Assembly (NCBI RefSeq): GCF_001638985.1
Contig: NW_017265139.1
Span: 1,054,001 to 1,118,000 of the forward strand
Length of the DNA: 64,000 nucleotides
Direction of reading: 5' to 3'
DNA from: Phycomyces blakesleeanus NRRL 1555(-)
Lineage: Eukaryota > Mucoromycota > Mucoromycetes > Mucorales > Phycomycetaceae
Shown: positions 49,819 through 61,999 of the stretch, piece by piece
Position numbering within the stretch: the stretch's first letter is position 1
Layout: every line of letters begins with the position of its first letter
Made by a program: the position numbers and the translations under genes
The notes under the pieces: generated by a model
What the model was told of the DNA's origin: nothing
Databases searched by the model: none
What the model saw: the letters and a program-made list of their open reading frames with translations, nothing else

Positions 49819-50823
49819 ATGGCAACAAAAACGAATTATTTTATACCAAAAGTCCGGCCATCTCGTCTCAATTATCTTGGATTACTATTTTCATTGATTG
49901 GATTTGTACTGGTGATCCTCTGTTTGAGTGGAGGTCATTCCAAGGCTGGTCAAAGTTTACATTTTCTCAAGATCACTGACAATCCACCAAGCCAATTAGC
50001 TGTCACATATGGATGGAGAGGTTATTGTATTAATGACAAGACATGGCAATGCAAAACAGACGACTCGATGATGGTGGTTCCATTTGGTAAAGTAAAAAAC
50101 AAAAAAAAGTATAATTATAATAGTGACAATAAAAAAAATATTCTTGGAACAATATTTGCTTTATATATGTTATAAAGTTTCTTTTGTTGTTCTTGTTCTT
50201 CTCATTGTCATCGTCATTGCTGCTGTAACTGATATTGTGTATATGTCTATGTATGTATGGAAACCACTGACGATGACGATGACGATGACGATGACGCTGA
50301 TGACTTGACAACGACAATTTGTGTATATATATATATATATATGTACAAATAACAAATAAATGTATATATAAAAGATGTTGCTGTGAGTGATATGTTGAAC
50401 GGAACATATCCAGAATTATTTGAGAATGCGATTCCCCAGGATCCTGATCTGAACCCCTTGGCTGGTCCAAACCCTCCTCACGATCCCAAAATCTTTGCTG
50501 CTGCTGTGCTGTGCCTGCTGTGTGGCGGATCCGGACTGACTTTGGGATTGCTTCGGACAATGGGACGTGGATTTGAGGACAAGCATTATGGTCGAGGATT
50601 CTTGTGCTGTGCTGCTGCTGTACTTGCCCTGTTACTTGTGGCAGAGTGTTCTGTCATGTACGCCAATGCGGCAACTCAGCTGACACGCGAATACCCTCAG
50701 CTTATTGCAACACAGGGTCCAGGGCTCCCAATGATGGGGGTGGCGTTTGGATCATTTGTACTAGCTGGCTTCTGTTTTCTGCAGGGGTGCTTTAGTAAAG
50801 AAGATAGTTATCGTCCAATTTAG
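49819..50823 (+). CDS. Tetraspan membrane protein, possibly SUR7/PalI/Fig1-like
   Basis: Two exons, 49819-50086 and 50375-50823 (238 codons); the intron (50087-50374) contains a GATGAC-type repeat. Four hydrophobic segments are visible: about 18-38 (YLGLLFSLIGFVLVILCLSG), 130-150 (IFAAAVLCLLCGGSGLTLGL), 163-185 (GFLCCAAAVLALLLVAECSV) and 205-225 (MMGVAFGSFVLAGFCFLQGC). A short extracellular-type loop after the first helix carries GWRGYCINDKTWQC, resembling the GxxC...C loop of claudin-like fungal proteins (SUR7/PalI/Fig1 superfamily). That suggests a plasma-membrane protein, but the family assignment is tentative and a different tetraspan is possible. The start lacks competing upstream ATGs. 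Confidence 0.6.
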
Positions 50824-51383
50824 ACAGAATATATATATATATATATATACATTTATATTTGAACAACAATAAACAATAGCATAGTATCAATGGTCAGATT
50901 CCCTTTTTTTCTTTGGTGGTGATTTTATGATGTTATTATTATTATTATAAAAAAGTATTATTATATTTTAATCTTTTTTTTTAATGAAAAGAATATTTAC
51001 AAACAAAGGGGACAAAAAAAGGTGCAAGGATGATGTATATATAAGTGAGGTAAGAAGAAGACAATTATAATTGTAATTGTAAAAAAAAATGGGGAGGTGA
51101 AAAGAAGGATGTAAGAGAATTAGAGGCATAAAAAAAAGGGCTAAGAAAGACGGAGAAATAGATATTGTTTGCACAAAATAATAGTAAAACAATATATATA
51201 TAAAAAAGGTTTTGGAGGTTTGAGAAAGTAAGCCAAATAATAAGCAAGGCAGAAAGAGAGTCAAAAGGAGAGAGTAGGGGAAGTATAGAGTAAGAGTAAG
51301 AGGAGGGAGTGTAGACGTGTAGACGTGTAGACGTGTAGGGAGGAGAGGGAGTGCTCACAAAGAGAGGGGTTTGAAAGAGGGGC
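50824..51383. other. Convergent 3' spacer, tetraspan and C2H2 genes
   Basis: 560 bp, purine-rich towards the right end, with a TA run just after the tetraspan stop and three copies of a GTAGACGTGTA unit near 51311-51338. No gene is seen. Confidence 0.6.
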
Positions 51384-53039
51384 TTAGTGGTTACGAGGTT
51401 TCTTGAGCGGTGAATCTGTGGCGTTTTCACTGATGAGCGAACGCAAGACTTTGTTTTCTACTTCGAGGTCGTGAAGACGAGATTTAAGTTTGTCTGCTTC
51501 CGAGAGACGTAGACTAGAAAGGGTTGCTTTGAGGGAGATGTTTTCCTGGTAGAGACGAGTCCAGATGGGGTCAGTGGACTGGAGCGGTGGTAAGACGCGG
51601 CTCTCATTGGGAGAGGCGGCGGTGTTTCCAAACCAGGAAGATGATTGAAAAGGAAGGGCTGGTGGGTGTGGAGTCGGAGAAGGGGGTGAAGGATGATTGT
51701 AGATTGGCATCAAATCGGCACTTTCCGATACTGGTAAGGAAGAAAGTGCACTTGGCGAGGGCAGCAGTGAAGGGGGTGATGGGGCACGCAAGGAAGGTGG
51801 GTCAGACACATTTGGAAATATATTGTTATTAACATTAGTGGTGTGTTGCGATGGTTGCGGCTGCAGGGGTTGCGAGGCTGGAAAGGGGATACAAAGTTGG
51901 GGGATGACAGGCCTAGAAGATGGTTGTACTTGTTGTTGTTGTTGTTGTTGTTGCTGTTGCTGCTGCTGCTGGTGTTGCTGCTGCTGTACTTGCTGTTGCT
52001 GTTGTACATGTACTTGTTGTTGTTGTTGCTGCTGCTGCTGGTGTTGTACTTGCTGTACTTGTTGTTGCTGCTGTTGCTGTTGCTGTTGCTGCGACTGCGA
52101 CTGCGACTGCGACTGTGATTGTAGTTGCTGGTGATGGCTTACGCCACGCGGCGGAGAAGAAGGCGTGGCGCTGCGGCTGCTGTTGTTGTCGTCACTAGAC
52201 TCACTAGGTCTCTGTTGATGCACAGCACTACACGCTGTTCCTCCTTCCGCTCGGCGATGGCGATTCAATGCGTCCAGGCGGGCAAAAGATCGAAAGCAGG
52301 CTTTACAAACGTGAGGTCTTTCACCCGTGTGTAGCTTTTGGTGTCTTTTCAAATCGTGGTGGCGTCTGAATAAATGTTTGCACACATCACACTATAAAAT
52401 ATAATGTATATATATAATATAATATAATATATAATATATAATATATAATATATATATATATTTATTTATTTTAGAAAATTATTAGTAAACTTGGATATAT
52501 AAATATATTAATTAATTTATTCAAAAAAGATATTAATAATATATATATATATTTTCCCTTTTTCTATTAAATCCTAAGCTAAGCCAGCCATTTGGCTAAC
52601 CAGCTTAGACCAACACTCAGAGTCCAATACAATTTAAACTAAATATACATATTTCTTTATCCCAAGATATTGTTTTGTTCAGGACACATCCAAGAACAGT
52701 AATGATAGTAATAATAGTAATATAAAACCCAGCGAGAGAAAGGACAGAAGTGTTTGGGATACATACCTGGAAAGGGCGTTCGGAGGAATGGGTTGTTAAG
52801 TGGGACTTTAGATTGTGTGGCCGGCTAAACGTCTGGTTACATTCGTGGCAGGAGAACTGCTTATCGGTTGTGTTTCTTGAGTCTGTTTGGACAGCGAATG
52901 TTCCATAGAGTCCACCTTCAGTCTTTGTCTCGCGATAATCATCGAGTGGTGTGACGGGGGTGGGGAGATAGTTTGGGTGGTCGTGGTGTTCAAGGGACTC
53001 GTGTGTTGGTCGGTCCATCATCAATTTTACAGTTGTCAT
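51384..53039 (-). CDS. C2H2 transcription factor, Crz1-like zinc fingers
   Basis: Exons 53039-52767 and 52391-51384 (426 codons). Three tandem fingers. ZF1 has C64, C67, H80, H84 (FSRPHNLKSHLTTHSSERPF); ZF2 has C92, C95, H108, H112 (RRHHDLKRHQKLHTGERPHV); ZF3 is C2HC with C120, C123, H136, C145 (FARLDALNRHRRAEGGTAC). The RPHNLKSHLxTH / HDxKRHxxLH / ADALxRHxRxExGxAC pattern is that of Crz1/Prz1, the calcineurin-responsive fungal factor, including the C2HC third finger. Beyond the fingers is a long Gln-rich tract broken by VQQVQ and VHVQ, then Pro/Ser-rich sequence and a short C-terminal leucine-rich coiled coil. I saw no convincing PxIxIT calcineurin-docking motif, so calcium regulation is not shown. 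The intron falls exactly between ZF1 and ZF2. Confidence 0.8.
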
Positions 53040-56000
53040 ATAAAATAATGCTTTTAATGTAATTTAGTGCAGTGCAGTGTAGTGTAGTGTAATATATGAT
53101 ATTTTGTGTAGTGAATAAGTTGCTGGTTGGCTTGCTGGTTGATTTTGCCTATCTTCTACTTTAATATTTATATTTTGTATATTTTGTATATAAGAGTAAA
53201 GAACAAGAAGAAGAAGAAGAAGAAGACGAAAGAAATAAAAAAAAATATATATATATAAAAAAGGGAAGAAAGAAAGAAAGAGAAAAATGAGCAGTGGGAA
53301 ATGAAGACCAGCAAAAATTATTATAATAAAAAAATTATAATAATAAAATAAATCAGTGATGTTCATTGGATGTTGAAATAAAAAAAAGAAAAAATAAATA
53401 AATAATAGAAAAATAGAAAATTATAGTTTATTTTAATTGTGAGGCTGGTTGAATTTTCTTTTTTTTTCTTTTTGGTTAAACAAAAACCGGCTCATGCGCC
53501 TGTCTGGACTTTTATATATATAAAAAATTATATAGCATCGTGTGCTTTTATTTTATTTTTATTTTGGTTCAAAATGGAAGGACAAGAATCTCTATTGTCC
53601 ATCAAAATACTCTCTCTATTAACTACTATATAAACCACCCAAACAAATAACAACAATAATAATAGTATCAATACCCCCCTCTTATACTTTATACTGTTTC
53701 CTGGGTTAATCTATACAATATCCAGAATCATCATTTTTGTCCACTCTTTTACTGCTTTGCTCATCCTTCCTCTTGTCCACTTGTACTCTTGTAGGTTTAA
53801 TATACCAAGAGACTATCTTCTCGACAAAGGAACACCATCAAATGTATATCTTTGTATGTGTTTGTACGTGTGGAAGTATAACAATATATTTTGCCAAGAT
53901 TTCTGAGTTGGTCCCCCACTTGAATATTATTTCTTTATTCCTTGCATGTGTGTGAGTATAAAAGAGAGAGAGAGAGTAGGATAAGGTTGCACCAACAACC
54001 TTTGTCTAACCTGGATTTAGGATATTTGTTCAATTTCTCTGTTCTACCGCTGATATCAATTCTTATATTCAAATTGGAATTTGTGTAGAAAATAATTGAA
54101 TCGAAAACAAAACAGAACGAAAGAGAAAGAGTCTATGTGGTTGCCAAACTAATCGATCTTAAAGATGACATGGTCAATGCAGTGACCGCTGCCTCTCCCA
54201 TAAATAAAAACGATAAAATAAAGCTTATGACCTCATACTCATCATAATCAGCATTGATAATTACTGCTGCTGATATTCTTTCCCTTTTCATAATATTTCC
54301 TCTTTTTTTTTTTCTTCGTCTTTTTTAGTGTTATTTTGGCATAGTATTCTGTTTTAAAAGAGGCATTGAATGGTATGCCACAGTACCAATAAGTAATTAT
54401 AAATAACTATAGGTGTACAACGCTGTACTCCCCTCCCCCCTCTTTTTCTATCATCATTATTTTTGGAGGATTTCCCTTTCATACATAGTATATTTATATT
54501 CAATAATAGAAACCTTTTTCTTTGTGCAATATGTCTTTATGAAGGGTCTTAATACTATGCACAACCACCCTTTTATAATTAGATATCATTGTTACTATTA
54601 TGACAGCTTTGGCAGGGTCACGTGATCGATATCGAGCCTTAATTCATTAGATCCAGGGATCTTCTTTTCTCTCTCTCTCTCTCTCTCTTTTTATTTATTT
54701 ATTTAATATATATATATATATATAGTTATACGTCTTTAAATAAATATACAAGTAGGGTAAAAAAATGCAAAGAAGAAAAGGGAAAAAAAGGGCTGATGAA
54801 TTTAAGTTTTATTTTGTCTTACCTTTTTGGTTTTAATTTTTTTAATTTTTTTTTTTTGCAAACTCTTTAATTCTTATATCAGTAACCTAGCAACCATTTA
54901 TTAATGTATGTAGGGATTTATATATTAAAATGGACGTATACTTTTGTTGTTTTTATTTCACTCTTGTCCGCGCTCTTTTTTTTTTTTCTCTTTCTCTCTA
55001 CTTTAATTTTTATTTTATTTTATTTATTTTATTTGTTCTCCAGCTGTGACACGGGCTGGATTTTCTTTTTTTGTAACAGTGCCAAGCCGGTCAATGTGGC
55101 TTTTAGCGGATTGGCTCATTGACCCGCGCCACATTACTCCCACCACGAGAACCACATCAACTATAACTCCGACTACGAATTGGCGGTGACCTGCCTATCC
55201 CATTTAGGGAAACTAAGGCGACGCCTCGTACAAGCAATCGCACAGAAAAAAGAAAAGAAAAAAAAAGCTTGTTGTAGTTAAAAAAAGATCTCACTTGATT
55301 TCACTCCAAAATTATTCAAAAATGGTGGCTGACCCTTTTTTATATATTTATTTATTAATATTTACTGTATGATGTGTATCATGCCTAGTGTCTATTGTAT
55401 TATATACTTTTTTAACTTATTCTTCTATCACTTCTTTACAAAGATATATGTACATAGCTATGTATATATATGTATTAAGCCTTTTTCCGCCCTTAATTAT
55501 AGTCACCTACTGAAAATAAAATAAAAAGAAAAAACATTGGTCGGATTTCAAATGTATATATATATATAATTTTTATTATGAAGATGAAGATCAAAATGAA
55601 AAGGAAGATCAAAAAGGAAATGTTTATATATATAAATTTATTGATTTATCAATATACGTGTGGCAATTAATGAAGAAAGAAGAAACACAATAGTTACATA
55701 TCCCCTTTGTGTCATTTATATGATACCGACCTTTATTTAAGAAATATAAGAATCCAATAATGCATCAAGTATACGAGTTTCCACAGTTGGAAGAACCTAA
55801 ATGACGCTGTGGCTGATGTGAAACTGGAAGAAGATGAATATCAAGCAATCTATTTACACACAGATAAAATAAAGGTACTCAATTTACCTTTCTCCCCTTC
55901 CCCCTTATGTCTACCTTTCTTTCTTATAAAATAAAGAGCCACGAAACCCTAAACAAACAAAGTCAATATTAAAGAGATCCTGACTCGTATGAGCCTCATA

Positions 56001-59000
56001 TTAATATTAATATTAATATTAATATTAATCATAAAATAAGCCTAGTCTAGTTTGATTTAACCTAGACCTAGAGAACCCGCCACAATCGTCATTCTTTAAA
56101 CAAAGACTAATTTTATATACAATGTACATGGGATAATATATTTTTCATTCGTTTCTTCTTATTTTGCTACCCTTATTACTGTTCCTATTAATATCATTAT
56201 TAATATAAAAGATAAGAGTTAGATCATGAAAATTCCAAGCAAACAAAGGCCAGATTCATCAAGATTGATTATTGAACCAAGCGAACCACGTATACACACC
56301 AAAAATTTAATTTATTTTCGTTCATTTTATTCTTCTTCTTCAACTCCCCAGAACATAAATCCCTTATTAAGCAACCTCTCTTTCTTTTGGAATAAAGATC
56401 AAATGCAATCCATTAAAAAACACAGAGACTAAGATATCAAACTTTGACTTATTTTCTTATTGCTGTCAGTTCTAATCTAAGATTCTCAAGGACAAAAAGA
56501 ATATTTTGCAGTTCAATACAAGGAGAGTGACTTGGTTTTTTTCTGTTTTTCTGTTTTTTGTTTGAGGTGTATCCATGATTCTGGAATCCAATAACACAGT
56601 ATCGAGGCACCTTTATTGATTCTGAGCAATAGCAAAAAATAAAACGGCAACTGTCAACAAAAGAACAAAGGTTCTATACAGACCATGTCTAAGACAAGAG
56701 CATCGTGTTAGACCAATTACAAGTTCCAGAGAAATACCATGCTCGAGAGAAAAAGAGTCATGATAAAATAAACTTTTGCTCCAAGCTGGGAGGCAACATA
56801 ATCGAGATAGAAGCGCCGTATTTAAATGCCTACTTTTACTACTATTAGTATTGCCTTTACTCATTATTTTTATTCATTTTTTCTTATAATTTGGACTTTT
56901 ACCAACATTATCTAGTTTAAAGAAAATCGACGATATGGAAATGGCAAAACCACAGTATCTTTTGATTGCTTGAGCTTAAACAAAGCAGAACAAAGCAAAA
57001 AAACAACATACAAATAGACTCTATCAAAGAATCGACTATAATAGCCGGCATCTATCAAAATATCACTTCACTCCGTGCAGCTCAATATGACAATGTATCT
57101 CTTTTATGATATACATACCTTGCTAGCCAACATATCCTATATCTGCCAAATTATCTTTAAGAGCTGTAATATAAGAGCAGCTGGTGCTTTTGATAGTTAT
57201 TTTTATAGAAAATATTGAAGGGTTGTACTTTGTAATGTATCAATACTTGTTCACTCTTCTTATTTGAATTCAAATCATATTTTCCACTATGAATACAATT
57301 GTGCGTGTGCGTATGTAATAGCGAATAGAGGGTACCAAGCATTTATTGATATTCAAAGTACAAAAAGACTTGTCGATAATGATTATTGTTTCATAAATAC
57401 ATCCAAATTGAACTTTTCTATCCACAGCCTGTGTAAATACAACGAAGACATTGCTTGTGTACTCAATTCACCACACCTTTTATGTCTCTCTTTCAAACAC
57501 ACATTTTTTATACCTTTTCGTCTCTCTTCTTTTTTATTTTATTTTTTCCTTCTATTTCATTCCGGTGCATCTCCTTTACAATTTCCATACAGATTAGCCA
57601 AATTCAGTTATGAATTTCACGCCATTGGCATTCTTAAGAATTATTCTGAGTTTTCCTAATGGACTTTACAGACAAATAAAGCCTATACAATTCAACACGG
57701 CGATCAACAAAATTATAAGAGCACCCATATTATATTATATTAATCTTCAGATTTCTTTAACTAGATTAATTTTTCTTATAAAGGAGACTTTCTAATTACA
57801 AAATTAACCTCTTCAATCAAGTAAAAAAAAAGTCCAAACGCGTGTTTTGTATTAAAGACGATAATAATTAAAAAAAAAAAGGCTTTATTTATTTATTTAA
57901 AGAAATATACATAAAGGAGCTATTTTATTTTATATGATTTCACTTAATGTTTTTTTACTAATGTAAAAAAATAAAAAGCATGACACCAAGTTCTTTGTCC
58001 CCGCATTACGCGGCTCAATCTCCCTCAGGACGTAAACCTGACTTGGTAGCGAAGGAGGTGTGGGAATGGTGTTCATCCGTGGCGTAAGACAACAACCGGG
58101 TTCATCCCAACTACCCTATCTCATCACTGAGAAGGGCCTGCGAACGTACCAGAGAAACCTACCACAAAGTAGCAGGGTCCAGCGTGTTCGACCACCAAGC
58201 AACACCGTCAGTTCCAGAGAGCTTCGAACAAGGATTTCATGAAGAGTCGGCAGTAAACTCCACTTCCTCCCCGTCCTCCACTCAATAAACTTTCATGATG
58301 CTAACTCGGCGGCAGCTTTTTTTAAACATTGCTCGTCGCCATTGTTTCAGAAATTATACAATTAAATTCACAATTCAGAACAATGTTGATCTGCGCCTCT
58401 AAGAATTAACTAAGAAGCTAGAGACGACGCACTTCCGCTTTTTCCTGCACAAAATGGAAAAAGAGTGTCTCCCAATCACCTATAGGTAGCGCGTCAAACT
58501 CAACTACAGGCAATCAGGGGGTACCCGTCTCCAGAGTATAAAAAAAGCTAAAGAGAAGAAAATCGTGTCGGTTGAATGGGCTTTATTTTGATATACCCAC
58601 AGTCTGCGACTAAAGTTTGGGACTGCGCTTTTTTTTGCCAGGGTGTTTTTTTGACTCCCACGTCAGAGCAGTGACATAGCTGTAAACTCTTTTTTGTGAG
58701 TTTGTGTAACTTTTATATGACAGTAGTAACAGCCTATAAATTTCATCAAAAAATCTGTACAAAATACCTTTGCAAAGTGAAGTAAAGTGAAGCAAGGAAG
58801 TAAAAAGAGTAAAGAAGAGTTTAGTTTTTATCGGTGTAGCAATAATTCTCAAAGGGGAATACAAGTTTCTATAACGGCGATTTGTAGGTTACTCTAAAGT
58901 GGTCTGTGCACTTTTTGTTCAAGAACACAAGAAAAAGCTTTTTTATTTATTTTGCTTGTACAAGTAGATACAAAATACACAAACAGTTACTAGGAAAGAA

Positions 59001-59845
59001 GCACACGTTTCTTTCAAAGCGATACTAAATAATAATTAAACGGTAGAAAAGAACGCAAAATACATACATACATATATATTATCTGGATCACATCGCAATA
59101 CGATAAGTAGCGGAATTGTGAATTTCAGGTTGAGTTTTATTGAAATGAGGTTATACCGATAATTGAAGGTGTCAAGATTATTTAAGAGAATGAGTGTTTG
59201 TCAAAAGATATTTGAGGATGATGGTCAGAAAATAGTAGGAATTACCAATATTTTTCTTTTAACAAAATTTAAATACTACTAGTAGTCCTATATGAGTAAA
59301 AGCTGAAACCAATTAGCAAATAAATATTATTGAAGACATCAAAATCTATCCTTTTATTAGGTGATGTAAATGGCACTAACAAGCTAGTCATTTCAGACTA
59401 TGAAGTGTAAATTAAATATCCCGGAAAAGAATAAAATATATATCAAATTTGTTCATAAAATTCAAAACTTCTAACTCGACTCTTTCGCTTTTGAATAGTA
59501 TTGGAACAAGTTTATTACTGTGATTATTGTCAGAAATATAACACTTTTCAATATTCATAGGCAACAGAGTCCAAATACACCTCCAGCTTATTCAAGCCCA
59601 ATGTCGACTTGTTTATGAACAGAGTGGGGTAATTGACCAAGATTGAAATATACATTAAAGACATTTCTTCCTGTATAATGCTTATAATTAATCTATTTTT
59701 TTTTGTTTGGCTTGCGTATGTACATTTATCCTTCTATATCCCCGTATTGTCCAAAATCTCCAAAATCCTTTTTCTTGGAAAGCCTGCGCCATACAATTCA
59801 AAAATAAAGTCGGTTTTAACCAAACTTCTTTTGACCCTAAATGCT
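53040..59845. other. 6.8-kb gene-poor AT-rich spacer
   Basis: No gene with confident homology. It contains homopolymers, AAG and TA microsatellites, an ATT/AAT run (about 55990-56030), and two conspicuously GC-richer patches (about 55085-55230 and 57980-58320) that resemble decayed inserted sequence but match nothing I recognise. An exon-like stretch NLNDAVADVKLEEDEYQAIY occurs at about 55793-55875 without a convincing gene around it. A small ATG-initiated frame at 56613-56864 is listed separately. Confidence 0.5.
56613..56864 (-). CDS. Small hypothetical ORF with C-terminal membrane helix
   Basis: An 83-codon frame from a true ATG. It is polar at the start (MSKGNTNSSKSRHLNTALLS), cysteine-containing in the middle, and ends in one hydrophobic segment (TFVLLLTVAVLFFAIAQNQ), a tail-anchor-like layout. 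It has no homology that I recognise and sits in a gene-poor spacer, so it may be chance. Composition is less AT-biased than the surroundings. Confidence 0.28.
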   Translation of the reverse strand: MSKGNTNSSKSRHLNTALLSRLCCLPAWSKSLFYHDSFSLEHGISLELVIGLTRCSCLRHGLYRTFVLLLTVAVLFFAIAQNQ

Positions 59846-60395
59846 TCATTTTTTTCTGCCACTTCCTTTAGCTTTTTCTTCTGCAAGCTCCAATCTCTTT
59901 TCTTCTTCCATTAACTTTTTCCTCCAAGTAATCCTTTGCTTCTTTATCCTTTCCATATTTAGTGTGTGTTCTTCTTGAAGTTCGAAACGTTTCTTATCTA
60001 GAGAAAGTTATTCTTCCTCTACTTGATCGAAATCCCTAACGAGCCCACTTATATCCATCATAATATCTCTATCACGAACCCCTTTCCTGGGTCGGTCGGC
60101 CTCAGAGGAATCTACATTAAGAAGCTTAGGTTTTCCTTCGCCCTCTGCCTTCTTCTGATAAAGCATATCCGATTCCTTAATGTATTCAACCACATTGGTT
60201 CTCTCGGAATTATCGATGTTTCTAAGACCTGCTTTTTTCCAAGGAATGGGGGGGCCCCAAGGATAGGTTTTGACTGTGGACGAGGAAATTAAGACAGGGT
60301 CGGTCTGTAGATTAACACCCATTACTGGAACGAGATCGTAATAGAAAGGGAAAACTTTCATCATTAACTCTACATAAAGAAAGTTAAGTAAAAAG

Positions 60396-60449
<54 letters not shown>

Positions 60450-60812
60450 CCCATTATAGTGTTTTCAACGAGTTCATTTGGCACCCCATGACGTTTCATC
60501 CCTTCTTCAATCCGCCGGAATTGAAGTCGGTGAAGTATTTGTGACTCAAGGAAATTCTGCTGTATATGCTGGATCTTTGCGTAAATGGCTTGTTTTTGAC
60601 AGAGAAGGATTGCACACTCTTCCATGAGTTCTTTAATTTCTGTACACAGGGCATCTTTTGTTTTGTCTTGTGGATCATCTTTTTTCCATCTCTTATAGTT
60701 GTCCTTTTTGCGTAGCCAGGAAACAAGGATCCCTTCAAAATCCGGTGCTACATTCACACAATCAATGTTCAATTGTCTGTCATATTCGCAACTAATAGCT
60801 TTTAAATAAAGT

Positions 60813-60847
<35 letters not shown>

Positions 60848-60963
60848 CTACAATTATGGATGTCTTCAATACGTTCATCGTGGTCTTTATGACGCTCAAA
60901 CGTCAAAACAGATACACGACCAAATCCTAACCGTTTGTTCCTGCATACAGAGCATCTACACTC
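59846..60963 (-). CDS. Gene with C/H motif, MADF-like helices and coiled coil; 5' end not found
   Basis: Exons recognised: about 60963-60848, 60791-60451, 60369-60049 and 59997-59846, GT-AG and in phase; the first exon or exons lie upstream and were not found. The protein begins (as seen) ECRCSVC...FERHKDHDE, a compact Cys/His motif. Next is FEGILVSWLRKKDNYKRWKK followed by KTKDALCTEIKELMEECAIL and an IQHIQQNFLESQ helix, a three-helix pattern like MADF/Myb-SANT DNA-binding domains. Intron 60450-60370 holds TG and TA microsatellites. The intron 60048-59998 is only 51 nt; without it the frame stops at 60008, and with it the protein gains a charged coiled-coil tail (KKRFELQEEHTLNMERIKKQ...). Such Cys/His plus SANT-like plus coiled-coil proteins are expanded in Mucoromycota and often TE-linked. 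That parallel comes from memory of the family style and has not been searched. Confidence 0.55.
60370..60450 (-). repeat. TA/TG microsatellite in an intron
   Basis: About 10 TA units followed by about 14 TG units fill most of this 81-nt intron. Read as coding they give an artefactual [10 protein letters not shown] run. Confidence 0.85.
60815..60845 (+). repeat. GA microsatellite in an intron
   Basis: About 15 GA units just inside the donor side of the 60847-60792 intron of the MADF-like gene. Confidence 0.85.
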
Positions 60964-61999
60964 CTTTTTAAAGATTAATTTGAAAGTGGGGGGGGGGGGG
61001 TATTTTTTATATAAATAAATAAAAAAAAAGTAGTTGAGAGCCAGGTCAAGTGACTTGGGAAGTGAAATGTTTTAAAGATATAAAATGAAATTATAAAAAG
61101 AAAGGGACGAGTTAGAATGGTGGCCCGCTCAAGAGGACTACATTAAGAAGAAATACCCCATTTATCTATGTTTATAAAGCAATCATGTGTATATATGTAT
61201 ATATATATGTAGTTACCTTGATCGCTAAAGGTTTACTCGTGTAAGCCTAGATGCTATATGATGTGCCATTTGGTCCTTAATTTTACCTATTTTCCTACAG
61301 CCTATTTTCAATTGGACACAATTTCTATCTTTTAGTAAATACAAGATTTAATCGCTGTTTTGACAGTTGAACATTTACTTTTTCTAAAGACATAACGAGA
61401 GTGGCACTGATATTATATCTTATGCTTTTTATATATATATTTGCTCAATCCAGACAAAAATAAAGAGGTCATAAAAGAAATAAAGAAAGAATCATTCTCT
61501 TATTCACCAATTAGATTATTATTAATATTAATAATATCTTTATGGATCCAATTGGATTATATTATAGAAAATTTATTGGTGGATTAGTTAACAATTCCTC
61601 CTTTTTCGTTTTTCATTTTTTTTGTGGGTTTTTTGTTTTGTTTTTATTAAAAAGAGACTGGGCAAATGTTTTGTGAAAATACAGTAAGAAATCACGAAAA
61701 TTGTGATTGTACAAAATGATTAACATATAAGAAATTATACAGCTATTAAGAGAAAGTAAAATAAAGAAAGAAAGAAAGAAAGAATGAATGAATGAATTAA
61801 TTAATTAATTGAAATTGATTGATAGAAATTGATTGATTGATTGATTGGTTGGTTGCTTGGTTAATTGAAATTGGCTGATTGGTTGAATGGTTGAATGAAA
61901 GAGAGAGAGAGAGAAAAAAAGTATTATTATTATTATTATTATTATGTAAGTAAAAGAGGAGGGGTGGGATTTTGTTTAAAAATAAAATAAAAATGTGCA
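60964..61999. other. Spacer upstream of MADF-like gene, downstream of APSES gene
   Basis: About 1 kb, AT-rich, with a 13-G run (60988-61000), TA runs, and TTGATTGATTGG-like tetranucleotide repeats (61800-61870). It may hide the 5' exons of the gene to the left; I found no convincing one. Confidence 0.5.

Noticed and set aside
51823..52198. Poly-Cys, poly-Leu and poly-Val plus-strand frames
   Set aside because: Shadow translations of the CAG/CAA tract in the Crz1-like gene on the other strand.
57264..57659. 131-codon plus-strand frame
   Set aside because: Starts at TTG, has no ATG of its own and no recognised similarity.
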